DNA from: Salinirubellus salinus
Lineage (GTDB): Archaea; Halobacteriota; Halobacteria; Halobacteriales; Haloarculaceae
Direction: 5' to 3'
DNA: 64,000 nucleotides
NCBI RefSeq assembly: GCF_025231485.1
Contig: NZ_CP104003.1
Span: 2,790,001 to 2,854,000, forward strand
Positions 1-8,366 of the stretch are shown here, one piece after another (position 1 is the stretch's first letter; every line of letters starts with the position of its first letter). The notes below the pieces were generated by a model. The model was not told the origin of the DNA and searched no databases. It worked only from the letters and a program-made list of their open reading frames with translations. Both the position numbers and the translations under genes were made by a program.

Positions 1-24
1 ATTGGGAGGACGTAGTAGGGGTGG

Positions 25-570
25 GTGAGTAACACTAGCATGTCGAACAGACGGCTCGAGACGGACATGTTCGGTCGACACGTACAGTTCGAGTACTCCG
101 AGACGTGGGTCGGATACGCCCTGTTCGGCCTCCGTGTCATCATGGGGTGGTCGTTCTTCTACTCCGGGGCCACCAAGGCGTGGGACCCGAACTGGAGTGT
201 CCGCGGGTTCCTCCTGTACGGCATTCCGGAGGGGAACCCGTTCGTGGACATCTGGACGGTGATGGCCACCGAGTGGGCCTGGCTGCTCACGCCGCTGAAC
301 TCGCTCGGCCTGACGCTCGTCGGCCTGGGGCTCATCTTCGGCGCGTTCGTCCGGTTCGCCGCGTTCTGGGGTGCGGTGATGATGCTGTTCTACTGGCTGG
401 CCGCGTTCCCGCTCCCGAACTCCATCCTCATCAACTACCACGTGATGTACGTCCTGCTGTTGTTCGTGCTGGGCGCGTTCGGGGCGGGCCGCATCCTCGG
501 CCTCGACGCCTGGATCGAGTCACAGCCCATCGTCGAGAACAACCCCCGGTTGAAGCTGTTCCTGGGGTGA
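25..570 (+). CDS. DoxX family membrane protein
   Basis: Small integral membrane protein of the DoxX/DoxD type, 181 residues with about four hydrophobic segments (roughly residues 30-50, 80-110, 112-128, 137-155). An Arg-Val-Ile-Met-Gly-Trp segment followed by a Phe-rich stretch near residues 37-47 is typical of the family, which in bacteria is linked to thiol stress or quinone-linked oxidation; the exact role here is unknown. The reading frame opens with GTG at 25; an ATG at 40 is an equally possible start. It is followed by a separate lipoprotein gene on the same strand. Family assignment is fairly sure, function is not. Confidence 0.8.
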   Translation: MSNTSMSNRRLETDMFGRHVQFEYSETWVGYALFGLRVIMGWSFFYSGATKAWDPNWSVRGFLLYGIPEGNPFVDIWTVMATEWAWLLTPLNSLGLTLVGLGLIFGAFVRFAAFWGAVMMLFYWLAAFPLPNSILINYHVMYVLLLFVLGAFGAGRILGLDAWIESQPIVENNPRLKLFLG

Positions 571-716
571 GCCGGGGGTCACGACGGCCATCGACGGCGG
601 GCCGGCCCCCGACACCGCGGCCGTGGGACCCCCGTCGTTTCGGACTCGGGCCCGGAAGGTGGGCCCGCTGGTGTCGAAGTCACCATTATGTGGATTCGCA
701 CAGACGGCTAGTACCG

Positions 717-1211
717 ATGAAACGCCGGTCACTACTCCGACGGACCAGTATCGGCCTCGCGGCGGTCGGTTCGACGGCGCTCGCTGGCTGCACCGCGGGC
801 GACGACGAGGACGGCGAGCAGACGCCGCTCCCGAACCTCCAGCTGTCCGACCCGACGCTCGAGAGTTCGGTCGACGGGCTCTCCCTCGTCGACTCCCGCG
901 ACGACCTCCGGCGTGGACAGCAACACGAGGACGTCCACTTCGCCGTCGTCGCCACCGTCGAGAACGCCGGTGCGGAGGAGACGGACCTGGGTGACTATCA
1001 GTACACCGTCACCCTCTACGACGGGGCCGGCACCGACATCACGCCGGGGGATACGTGGACCGCTAACGCCGCCACGGTCGCCCCGGGCGAGACGGGGACG
1101 ATACTGCTGCAGGTGTCGTTCATCGAGTCCAACGTCACCCCTCGGGACGTCGGCCGGTACGAGGTCGCGCTCGCGTGTGGCGGGGACAACAGCGGGAGCT
1201 ACCTGACTTAA
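717..1211 (+). CDS. Tat-exported lipoprotein, hypothetical
   Basis: A 164-residue secreted protein. The N-terminus carries a twin-arginine-like stretch (RRTS after MKRRSLL), a hydrophobic core and an LAGC lipobox, so the mature protein should start at a lipidated cysteine near residue 25 and sit on the outer face of the membrane. The mature part is a single beta-rich domain with phrases such as VVATVENAG and APGETGTILL, resembling FxLYD or DUF4352-type immunoglobulin-like domains often found on haloarchaeal surface lipoproteins. The frame is open far upstream, but the signal peptide fixes the ATG at 717. No substrate can be named. Confidence 0.75.
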   Translation: MKRRSLLRRTSIGLAAVGSTALAGCTAGDDEDGEQTPLPNLQLSDPTLESSVDGLSLVDSRDDLRRGQQHEDVHFAVVATVENAGAEETDLGDYQYTVTLYDGAGTDITPGDTWTANAATVAPGETGTILLQVSFIESNVTPRDVGRYEVALACGGDNSGSYLT

Positions 1212-1214
1212 GCA

Positions 1215-1775
1215 GAGAGTCCCGCCGTTCAGGGCGGGCGTGAATCCGACTACTTCCGCCACAGACCACGCGGTTATGCCGACCGGGGGCGTCTCTTCGG
1301 TAACTCAACGCGGAAAACTGGAGGTGGTTTGGCGTTCCTCCCGTCGGCGTGGTCGATAACACACTTTCGACCGGGCGAGAGCCCACCGACGCACCTGCCG
1401 AAAGGCGGGCATGAAAAACGCGAGCCTGCCGCGCTTGAGCCTGCCCACCGTGGCTCAACGGGCAGGCAGGTCGATGGCACGACCCGTGCCCGGACGCGGA
1501 GAAATCGGTGTCCGGGGGTATCCCCCAACCCCTTCTCGGGTGACGGGGATACACGGTACAAGGAGATACCGCGTCCGTCGGGACGCCGAATCCGCCACAT
1601 CCCTCACGGGACTCACGTACCGCGCACAAACCGAGACGCCCCGGCTCCGCCGGGTGGATTTGCCCCCGTTGGACGCACCGGAGTCCCACGCACCGTTTTG
1701 CGAGGTGCGATGGCCGGAGCGACCCCGAGCGCGGATGGGGAAACCTCGCGCTTCAGGGCGAGGAGGATGTCATTG
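1215..1775 (+). mobile_element. Possible IS200/IS605-derived remnant without transposase
   Basis: This ~650 bp gap between a lipoprotein and a zinc-finger gene holds no convincing gene. It has two short perfect palindromes: CCCGCC/GGCGGG at 1221-1238 and CCTCGC/GCGAGG at 1744-1763, the latter followed by AGGATGTCATT. The second closely resembles the hairpin plus GGAGG-GTCA tail at the right end of the intact tnpB element at 62.6 kb, read in the same sense. A further 8-bp stem, GCCTGCCC/GGGCAGGC, lies near 1440-1470. I read the stretch as the residue of an IS605-type insertion or a non-autonomous relative; no tnpA or tnpB coding sequence is recognisable. Confidence 0.4.
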
Positions 1776-1890
1776 CTGAGGCGTCGGTCCCGTGGTCGGT
1801 CCTACCAGTTCCGACGCGAGTGTGGGTCGGCCCCCTCGCCGGGGGGGTCGACCTGAACGTTTTTGACTCGTAGGTGCAAGGAGATACGCG

Positions 1891-2460
1891 ATGCAGGGCC
1901 CAGCAGAGAAGCGACTCGATCCGACCGTCTCGCCGCTGTTCGTCGACGCGGTCCACGACAGGCTCCGGGCGTACGACGGCCGGCGGGTCGGCGACCGGCG
2001 TCCCTGTCCCGGGTGTGGGTCGCGTGCCCTGCGCAAGAACGGCTACCAGCGGGCCCGCAAGACCTTCGCCCGACTCGTCACCGAGGATGGCTTCGAGGAA
2101 GTCGGGCTCGAGGTCCAGTTGTACGAGTGCAAGGGCTGTGGGCAGTCGTTCCAGGGGGACCTCTCGTCGTGGTTCTATCCGCGCTGTGAGTACGCCCGCC
2201 CCATCGTGGAGCTGTGTCGCTTCCACGCCGCAGACCACACGTACAGCGAGTGCGAGCGACTCCTCGAGCGGCGCTACGGCCTCCAGGTCGACCGCGACAC
2301 GGTCGAGCGCTACGACGGACGGTTCACGGAGCCCCCCGACAGCCGGGCGGTCGCGGTCGGGGAACGGCGGGTCTCGCTCGCCTTCCTCGCGTTCCTGTTC
2401 GGCGAGGACCTCGACGACGACCCGCCGTTCGTCATCAGGAGTCCCACCGCCCTCTGGTGA
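1891..2460 (+). CDS. Transposase-like zinc-finger protein
   Basis: A 189-residue protein with an N-terminal zinc-binding pair (CPGCGS near residues 39-44 and YECKGCGQSF near 79-88) followed by a helix-turn-helix-like stretch around residues 105-140 (SECERLLERRYGL). This layout matches the DNA-binding front end of several archaeal transposases, but the DDE catalytic part is absent. An AAGGAG ribosome-binding site lies a few bases before the ATG. It sits directly after the TnpB-type palindromes, so it may be a leftover of a different insertion sequence or a domesticated DNA-binding protein. No partner gene is visible. Confidence 0.55.
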   Translation: MQGPAEKRLDPTVSPLFVDAVHDRLRAYDGRRVGDRRPCPGCGSRALRKNGYQRARKTFARLVTEDGFEEVGLEVQLYECKGCGQSFQGDLSSWFYPRCEYARPIVELCRFHAADHTYSECERLLERRYGLQVDRDTVERYDGRFTEPPDSRAVAVGERRVSLAFLAFLFGEDLDDDPPFVIRSPTALW

Positions 2461-2499
2461 GCCTCGTGGGGAACGGGAGGCCCTCGTCACGCCCCGCGG

Positions 2500-3153
2500 T
2501 CAGTCACGGTACCGCTCGCGGAGGTCCTCGGGGAGCGACTCGACCACCTCGTCACCCGGGAACCGGGCGAGGTTCTCGGGGTCGAGGTCGAGGTAGTAGC
2601 GGTACTTCCGCTCGCCGCCCCAGTCGCTCCCCATGTACGCCAAGATGTCCTCGTCGAGCGAGAGGATGCGCCCGTCCATCCCGCCGGCGCGGACGTAGGC
2701 CGCCTCGACCGACCCGAAGTAGTAGGTGCAGTCCTCGAACTCGAAGGAGTCGACGACCGAGAGTTCGATGTTCCCGACGGCGTCCGCCAGCAGGGGCACG
2801 TCGATCTCCCGACCAGGGACCGTCTCGAGACCGAGGTGCGCTATCTTGTCGAGTTCGCGCCCGCTGACCATCCCACACAGGGTCAGCGCGTCGATCATCT
2901 CGGTCGAGGGGGCGGCCATCACGAACTCGGGGTTCTGCTCGATGAGCTCGTACGTGTGGGTCTTGTGACTGACCGCCAAGAGGTACCGGGGCGGGTTCCA
3001 CCCCGCGAGCATCCACCACGAGGCGGTCATGACGTTCGGCCCGGCCTCCTCGCTGTCGGTCACGACGAGCGCGACGACCTTCGGTTTGAACAGTCCCATC
3101 GAGTCCATCGCCGAGACCGCTTCGAACGACTCGGGCGCGTCACTAGTGGCCAT
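2500..3153 (-). CDS. Flavin reductase family protein
   Basis: A 217-residue protein of the FMN-binding flavin reductase-like (DIM6/NTAB) family. Features are the N-terminal KPKVVALVVT strand, the PNVMTASWWM segment that contacts FMN in the family, and CGMVSGRELDK in the middle. Members use NAD(P)H to reduce flavin or act as flavoprotein partners of oxygenases. It faces away from the zinc-finger gene and is followed on the same strand by the broken coxG further upstream in coordinate terms. Start ATG at 3153 gives the usual length. Substrate unknown. Confidence 0.85.
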   Translation of the reverse strand: MATSDAPESFEAVSAMDSMGLFKPKVVALVVTDSEEAGPNVMTASWWMLAGWNPPRYLLAVSHKTHTYELIEQNPEFVMAAPSTEMIDALTLCGMVSGRELDKIAHLGLETVPGREIDVPLLADAVGNIELSVVDSFEFEDCTYYFGSVEAAYVRAGGMDGRILSLDEDILAYMGSDWGGERKYRYYLDLDPENLARFPGDEVVESLPEDLRERYRD

Positions 3154-3220
3154 ACCTCGTGCTACCGTCTCGGTCGTCTAATCAGTTCCTCCGGAGAGAG
3201 GGGTGTGATCGGCGTCCGGG

Positions 3221-3681
3221 CTACGGCCCGTCGTGGTCGGTCACGACCGCACGGACGTTCTCGAAGTAGGCATCCACGTCACGACCGACGACCGGCCGCA
3301 GCAATCGCGTCCCGATGGAGCCGGCACCGCCCGTCAGCTCTATACCTCCGCCGAGTACGACAGGGCGACGCGACCGTCGTCGGCCTCCTGGAGCTCCATA
3401 GCCGCCAGCACCTCGAGGTCGCTCCCCGTCTTCGAGTCGAACGCGCTCCCCCTGGTGACGACGTAGTCCGGCGGGTGGACCTCCACGAGTTGGGCCTCGC
3501 CCCGCAGCGAGACGGCCACCCTGCCGACGCTCCGGGTGATCTCACAGGTGTACTCCCGGTCCGACACCCGTTCGACCGACTCGGCACCCGGGATGCAGGT
3601 CGCCAGCGTCTCCGGGTCCGTGATGGCGGCCCAGAGCTGGTGTCTGTCGGTGTCGAGCCGGACCGTATCGGCGAACGACAT
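3221..3681 (-). pseudogene. coxG-like SRPBCC protein, frameshifted
   Basis: CoxG-type (carbon monoxide dehydrogenase subunit G family, SRPBCC fold) protein. The frame from ATG 3681 (or 3771 with a low-complexity extension) reads through TCIPGAESVE, the family signature, to SYSAEV and then hits a stop at about 3340. In another frame the next bases continue the family's C-terminal region (ELTGGAGSIGTRLLRP, then DVDAYFENV) down to a stop at 3221. So a shift of one or two bases near 3338-3345 splits the gene. No coxL, coxM or coxS genes are nearby. It is either a recent pseudogene or a sequencing error. Confidence 0.75.
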
Positions 3682-3816
3682 GATTCCGTCCTCTCTATCT
3701 TCGGACGGGACGGCGGCCGGTGCACTGTCCGCGGCTTCGGCCGGCGGTGGGTCGTCGTCTCGGTGGCGCATGGATGCCGAACAGTTCGGGAGGGGCCTCG
3801 TCGGTCCGCCCCGGTC

Positions 3817-4959
3817 TCAGGCGCTCTCCGGTACCTCGATGATCGAGAACTGTGCGGAGGCGACGCCGACGTCGAAGCGGCCCTGCTCCTGGTCCGATAT
3901 CTGGACCTCGTACGCGTAGGTTCCCGGGTCGAGGTTCTCGGTCTCGAGCGTGCCGAACCACCGCGGGAGGTCGTTCTCGTCGTCGAGCGCGTCCGTCCAG
4001 CTCAGCGCCACGTCGTCGAACGCACCGTCCGGTGAGACGACCGTCACCGAGTCGATGCCGGCGTTCGCGGGGGTCGTCTCGTCCTCGACCGCCTCGCCGG
4101 TGTTGGGGTTGACGAGGCCGTCCTGACCGACCATGAGGCCGGAGGTGCTGTCGTAGAGGCCGATGACGAACGTGACGTCCATCTCGGGGGTGTACTCCCG
4201 TTCGGGGGCGCACGCACCGACGAACCCGTTCGAGTATTCGGGGGCCGGGTGGCCGACCCAGTGGGTCGCCGCGTCGACGACGTAGTTCGTCGGGTCGTCG
4301 TACTCGACGATCTCGATGGAGTCAGTCAGCACGCCGACGTTCTGGAAGGTGGCGTCGCCGTCGCTCCTAGTCACCTCGACCGTGTAGGGGAGTCCGCCGG
4401 GGTCCATGTCCTCGGGGATCATCCAGCTCCCGACCCAGTTGTTGCCCTCGCCGCGGGTGGCGTGGCCGTGCTCGTCGGTCCAGCTCAGTTCTACCGTGTC
4501 CATGCCGTCGCCGACGTTGACCTGGGCGCCGTCGAGGTCGTCGGGGGTCAGCTTCTCACCGGTCTCCGGGTCGTAGATGCCGACGAAGAAGACCGCCTGC
4601 ATGCCGGGGACGAACGTGTTCGTGGTGGCGCATGCCGACATGAACGAGATCGCGGCGGGGACCCCTTCACCGCCGGCCCACGTCTCGGTCGTGACGACGA
4701 AGTTCTCGGGCTGCGGTTCGGGTGTCTCCGTGTTCTGGTCGGCCGGCGCCGTCGTCGGGGCCTCGGTCGCTGTCGCGGTCGGGGTTTCCGTCCCGTCGTT
4801 ACTCCCACAGCCCGCGAGGCCGACGGTCGCCCACGTGGCGGCACCGCTCACCAGCAGACGGCGCCTGGTGGTCCCCGAACTGGTCTGTGACTCCTCCTCC
4901 CGCCCCTCGTCGTGGGAGGCGGCGTCGGACGCGCCGGAAGGCCGGTGGCGTTGGCTCAT
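3817..4959 (-). CDS. Tat lipoprotein with two tandem related domains
   Basis: A 380-residue secreted lipoprotein. Residues 31-51 hold a twin-arginine signal (TRRRLLVSG) and an LAGC lipobox, followed by a Thr/Pro/Glu-rich linker. Two related halves follow, each with a Cys-containing phrase (MSACATT..., GACAPE...), a statement like FVVGIYD-ETGE or FVIGLYDSTSG, and an ELSWTD or ALSWTD motif, pointing to an internal duplication. A shorter paralogue with one such domain is transcribed divergently at 5152. Surface binding or structural roles are likely; no enzyme motif is seen. Confidence 0.75.
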   Translation of the reverse strand: MSQRHRPSGASDAASHDEGREEESQTSSGTTRRRLLVSGAATWATVGLAGCGSNDGTETPTATATEAPTTAPADQNTETPEPQPENFVVTTETWAGGEGVPAAISFMSACATTNTFVPGMQAVFFVGIYDPETGEKLTPDDLDGAQVNVGDGMDTVELSWTDEHGHATRGEGNNWVGSWMIPEDMDPGGLPYTVEVTRSDGDATFQNVGVLTDSIEIVEYDDPTNYVVDAATHWVGHPAPEYSNGFVGACAPEREYTPEMDVTFVIGLYDSTSGLMVGQDGLVNPNTGEAVEDETTPANAGIDSVTVVSPDGAFDDVALSWTDALDDENDLPRWFGTLETENLDPGTYAYEVQISDQEQGRFDVGVASAQFSIIEVPESA

Positions 4960-4974
4960 GATCTGTTACCACGT

Positions 4975-5130
4975 CACCTGACATCTGTATTAAAAGTTTG
5001 CGATTATTTCGTGCTATCGTGTGTCTGCAGAAAATTGGCCGTCGGCAGCAGACGGACGTCAGGAGACCACTCGGACCGACATTCGACCTCGAGTCCACGC
5101 TCCGAGCGACGAGCGGTTTTATGTGGGATG
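4975..5130. promoter_or_regulatory. Divergent promoter region of two lipoprotein genes
   Basis: The 192 bp between the divergent lipoprotein starts is AT-richer than its surroundings. TATTAAAAG at about 4988-4996, read on the minus strand as CTTTTAATA, lies about 30 nt before the 4959 start. GGTTTTATG at about 5115-5123 lies about 30 nt before the 5152 start. Both distances suit haloarchaeal TATA boxes with short leaders. Confidence 0.5.
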
Positions 5131-5151
5131 GTTCTCAATGTGGCGGGTAGT

Positions 5152-5784
5152 ATGAGCCAGAACGGGCAAGACGACGAGGATTCAGCGTCGTCCAGCATGA
5201 CACGACGACGACTCGTCACGACCGGGGCGGCCACGTGGGCGACGGTGAACCTCGCGGGGTGTGACCGCATCGACGACCCCGGAACCCAGGCTCCGAGCCC
5301 GGCGCCCACCACCGAACCCGGCAGCGATGGCTCGGGGACCACCACGGTCACGGCCCAGACGACCACGACCGACGCGCCCGGCAACCAGACCGACGGGACC
5401 GACGGAACCGACGCCCAGACCGCCACCCAGACCGCCACGCCGACCGAGGGGCCCACGACGACGACTGCGTGCGCGGATATCGACCGGTTCGCCGCGGGGA
5501 TGGAGATCGGCCTCCACGTCGGGGTCTACGACTCGGACACCGGGACGTTCCTCGGCGACTCCCGGCTCGATACGGTCACCGTCGAGTTCCCCGGGGCCGA
5601 GTTCGAGCCCATGGAACTGCGGTGGAGCGGGCCCCACGAGCGGTACAGCGAGGACGGCTGGGGCGGCAAGATCGTGACCAGCCCGGACGCAGAGCCGGGG
5701 ACCTACCGCTACGAGATCACCGTCGAGGGTGCGTCTACGACCGACGGACCGGAGACGGTCACTGGCGAGTTCACGGTGCTCTGA
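5152..5784 (+). CDS. Tat lipoprotein, single-domain paralogue
   Basis: A 210-residue secreted lipoprotein. TRRRLVTTG, a hydrophobic stretch and LAGC near residues 17-38 form a Tat lipoprotein signal nearly identical to that of the divergent 380-residue neighbour (both contain GAATWATV). A long Thr/Asp/Gly-rich linker precedes one domain whose text (TACADIDRF, LHVGVYDSDTG, MELRWSG, PGTYRYE) parallels the second half of the neighbour. The paralogous pair probably arose by inverted duplication with loss of one domain. Function unknown. Confidence 0.7.
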   Translation: MSQNGQDDEDSASSSMTRRRLVTTGAATWATVNLAGCDRIDDPGTQAPSPAPTTEPGSDGSGTTTVTAQTTTTDAPGNQTDGTDGTDAQTATQTATPTEGPTTTTACADIDRFAAGMEIGLHVGVYDSDTGTFLGDSRLDTVTVEFPGAEFEPMELRWSGPHERYSEDGWGGKIVTSPDAEPGTYRYEITVEGASTTDGPETVTGEFTVL

Positions 5785-5900
5785 CTGCCCGCCGGCGCCG
5801 GGCGCGTGACAGGAGTGGGGGCCGGGCGGCTCGCCACGGTGGGGTCGCGCTGAGCGAAAGACTGATTCTCTTACACGAGTCTAGCGACAGAGTGAGTCCC

Positions 5901-6641
5901 ATGTTAGCGAATCGCACATGCCTCGTGACCGGGGCATCGAGAGGCATCGGGAGAGCCATCGCGGAGGAGCTCGGTGAGCACGGCGCCGACGTCGTCGTCA
6001 ACTACCGTTCGTCGGAGGGCGAGGCGCACGAGGTCGCCGAGCGCATCGAGGCGGCCGGCGGGTCCGCAGTTCCCGTCCAGGCCGACGTCGCGGACTTGAC
6101 GGAGGTCGAGGCGATGCACGAGCAGGTCAGAGAGACGTTCGGGCCCGTCGACGTCCTCGTGAACAACGCGGGGATCACGATCGACAAGAAGTTCGAGAAC
6201 ATGACCCGGGATGACTGGGACCGGGTGCTGCAGGTGAACCTCGGGGGTGTATTCAACTGTACCAAGACGTGTTTCGAGGACATCGGGCAGGCCGAGGAGG
6301 GGCGACTCATCAACATCTCCTCGGTGGTCGGCCAGCAGGGGAACTACGGGCAGGCCAACTACGCCGCCACCAAGTCCGGGCTGTTCGGGTTCACCCGGAC
6401 CGTCGCGCTCGAACTCGCCCGCGAGGGGTCGACGGCCAACTGCGTCGCGCCAGGGTTCGTCAAGACGGACATGCTCGACCCGGTCCCCGACCGCGTCAAG
6501 GAGGGCATCCTCGAGCGGATTCCACTGGACCGCTTCGCGGAGGTCGAAGATATCGCCGGCATCGTCCGGTTCGTCGCCAGCGAGGACTCCTCGTACATGA
6601 CGGGCCAGATCCTCGGCGTCAACGGCGGGATGGAGTGGTGA
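5901..6641 (+). CDS. SDR reductase, 3-oxoacyl/acetoacetyl-CoA type
   Basis: A 246-residue classical short-chain dehydrogenase. Nucleotide-binding TGASRGIG at residues 9-16, NNAG at about 89-92, the catalytic Ser in NISSVVG, and YAATK with the Tyr-Lys pair are all present. The closest functional match is the FabG/PhaB type, which reduces 3-oxoacyl thioesters with NADPH. The stop is followed two bases later by the start of a thiolase, so the two are one operon; thiolase plus this reductase would produce 3-hydroxyacyl-CoA, as in polyhydroxyalkanoate or fatty acid routes. The direction in the cell is inferred. Confidence 0.85.
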   Translation: MLANRTCLVTGASRGIGRAIAEELGEHGADVVVNYRSSEGEAHEVAERIEAAGGSAVPVQADVADLTEVEAMHEQVRETFGPVDVLVNNAGITIDKKFENMTRDDWDRVLQVNLGGVFNCTKTCFEDIGQAEEGRLINISSVVGQQGNYGQANYAATKSGLFGFTRTVALELAREGSTANCVAPGFVKTDMLDPVPDRVKEGILERIPLDRFAEVEDIAGIVRFVASEDSSYMTGQILGVNGGMEW

Positions 6642-6642
6642 G

Positions 6643-7815
6643 ATGACGGGACCCCGAGTCGCCGGGGTCGGGATGACCCCGTTCGGCAAACACGAGTCCC
6701 GGACCGCCAGAGACCTGTTCGCCGCGGCCGCCCAGGAGGCCATCGCCGACGCGGGCGTCGAGCACGCGGCCGTCGAGGAGGTCCGCTTCGGGAACTTCAT
6801 GGGCGAGTTCGCGGAGGGACAGGGGCACATGGGGCCGCTCGCGGCCGAGGCGGCCGGTGTCCACGCCCCGAGCACGCGCATCGAGAGTGCCTGTGCGTCC
6901 AGCGGTGCGGCGGTCCGCCAGGGCGTCATGCTGGTCCAGAGCGGACAGGCCGACGTGGTCCTCGTCGGCGGGGCCGAGCGGATGACCAACCTCTCGACGG
7001 CCGACGCGACCGAGGCGCTCGCCGCGGCCGCCGATGCCGTCTGGGAGGTCCGACCCGGGATGACGTTCCCGGGGGCGTACGCGCTGATGACACAGGCGTA
7101 CTTCGCGCAGTACGGCGGGACCAGCGAGGACCTGGCGCACATCGCGGTGAAGAACCACGCCAACGCCGTGGAGAACGACCTCGCGCAGTTCCAGCGGGCC
7201 ATCGACGTCGAGGACGCGCTGGAGGCACCGACCGTCTGCTCGCCGTTCGGTCTCTACGACTGCTCGCCCATCAGCGACGGTGCGAGCGCGGCCGTGCTGG
7301 TCAGCGAGGAGTACGCCGCCGAGCACGACCTCGACGCCCCCGTGGCCATCACCGGGAGCGGCCAGGGGACGGACAGTCTCGCGCTGCAGGCCCGGGTGTC
7401 GCTCACACAGACGACGGCCACCGAGCGGGCGGCCGCGGCCGCCTACGAGGAGGCGGGAATCGGACCGCGCGACGTGGACGTCGCCGAGGTCCACGACTGT
7501 TTCACGCACGCCGAGGTGCTCGCGCTGGAGGGGCTGGGATTCTACGACCCTGGGACGGCCATCGAGGCCGCGCGCGAGGGTGAGACCACCGCTGACGGCG
7601 ACCTCCCGGTGAACCTCTCGGGAGGGCTGAAGGCCAAGGGCCACCCGGTCGGGGCGACCGGTAGTGCACAGATATCGGAGCTGACGAAGCTCCTCGAGGG
7701 ACGACACGTCAACAGCGACGCCGTCTCAGACAGCCCGGGGACGGTCGGGCTGACCCACAACGCAGGTGGCACCGTGGCGAGTGCCGTCGTCCACGTTCTG
7801 GAGGTGGTCGCATGA
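6643..7815 (+). CDS. Thiolase (acetyl-CoA C-acyltransferase), archaeal SCP-x type
   Basis: A 390-residue thiolase. The nucleophilic Cys lies in ESACASSG (about residue 86), followed by VHDCFTHAE and the C-terminal GGLKAKGHPVGATG His motif. This is the archaeal thiolase family that pairs with a DUF35 OB-fold partner, which is encoded next (7871). In archaea such pairs condense acetyl-CoA for mevalonate or lipid-like metabolism. The gene follows the reductase with a one-base gap. Its 3' end is partly duplicated just downstream (see findings). Confidence 0.85.
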   Translation: MTGPRVAGVGMTPFGKHESRTARDLFAAAAQEAIADAGVEHAAVEEVRFGNFMGEFAEGQGHMGPLAAEAAGVHAPSTRIESACASSGAAVRQGVMLVQSGQADVVLVGGAERMTNLSTADATEALAAAADAVWEVRPGMTFPGAYALMTQAYFAQYGGTSEDLAHIAVKNHANAVENDLAQFQRAIDVEDALEAPTVCSPFGLYDCSPISDGASAAVLVSEEYAAEHDLDAPVAITGSGQGTDSLALQARVSLTQTTATERAAAAAYEEAGIGPRDVDVAEVHDCFTHAEVLALEGLGFYDPGTAIEAAREGETTADGDLPVNLSGGLKAKGHPVGATGSAQISELTKLLEGRHVNSDAVSDSPGTVGLTHNAGGTVASAVVHVLEVVA

Positions 7816-7870
7816 GCGGACACGGTGAGCGAACGCGAGGATGCCAGCGCGGCGCGCTGGAGGTGGTCGA

Positions 7871-8254
7871 ATGACCCGCGAGTACCGCGACGCTGGCTAC
7901 GACGACTTCCTCGACGCACTGGCTGCGGGCGAGGCCTACTACCTCGAGGGGCCAGACGGTGACGGGTTCCTCCCGCCGCGGGAGGTCCACCCCCGGACCG
8001 GGGAGGAACTCGCGGAACGGCCGTTGTCGGACGCCGGCGAGGTGCTCACGTACACGCGCGTCGAGGTGCCGACGCCACAGCTGGCCGACGACGCCCCCTA
8101 CGTGCTGGCGGTCGCACAGTTCGGGCCGGTCCGGCTGACCGGCCAGGTCCACTCGGTCGACCCCGACGACGTCGAGGTGGGGATGCGCGTCACCGCCGAC
8201 GTCGGCGAGACGGTGACGTCCGGCGAGCGAATGGTGGTGTTCCGGCCGCGCTGA
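7871..8254 (+). CDS. DUF35-type OB-fold protein, partner of thiolase
   Basis: A 127-residue protein with the OB-fold of the DUF35 family (GEVLTYTRVEVPTPQ, then YVLAVAQFGPVRLTGQV and GMRVTADV). In the best-studied archaeal complex the DUF35 protein bridges thiolase and HMG-CoA synthase and carries a zinc ribbon. Here the ribbon cysteines are missing: the N-terminal half contains no Cys at all. So the OB-fold half seems kept and the ribbon eroded. The start at 7871 overlaps a duplicated copy of the thiolase 3' end. Confidence 0.7.
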   Translation: MTREYRDAGYDDFLDALAAGEAYYLEGPDGDGFLPPREVHPRTGEELAERPLSDAGEVLTYTRVEVPTPQLADDAPYVLAVAQFGPVRLTGQVHSVDPDDVEVGMRVTADVGETVTSGERMVVFRPR

Positions 8255-8366
8255 GGGGTCGCCACAGGGAACAGTATTAATATTCATGACAGGGACAGTA
8301 CCCGTGGACGCCGCCGAACGGCGCGGCTCGCGCGGCGAACCGAACACCCAGACACACAGCGAACCA

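Noticed and set aside
105-716. Upstream extension of the lipoprotein frame overlapping the DoxX gene
   Set aside because: The extension is Arg/Pro/His-rich shadow coding of the DoxX gene; the signal peptide fixes the start at 717.
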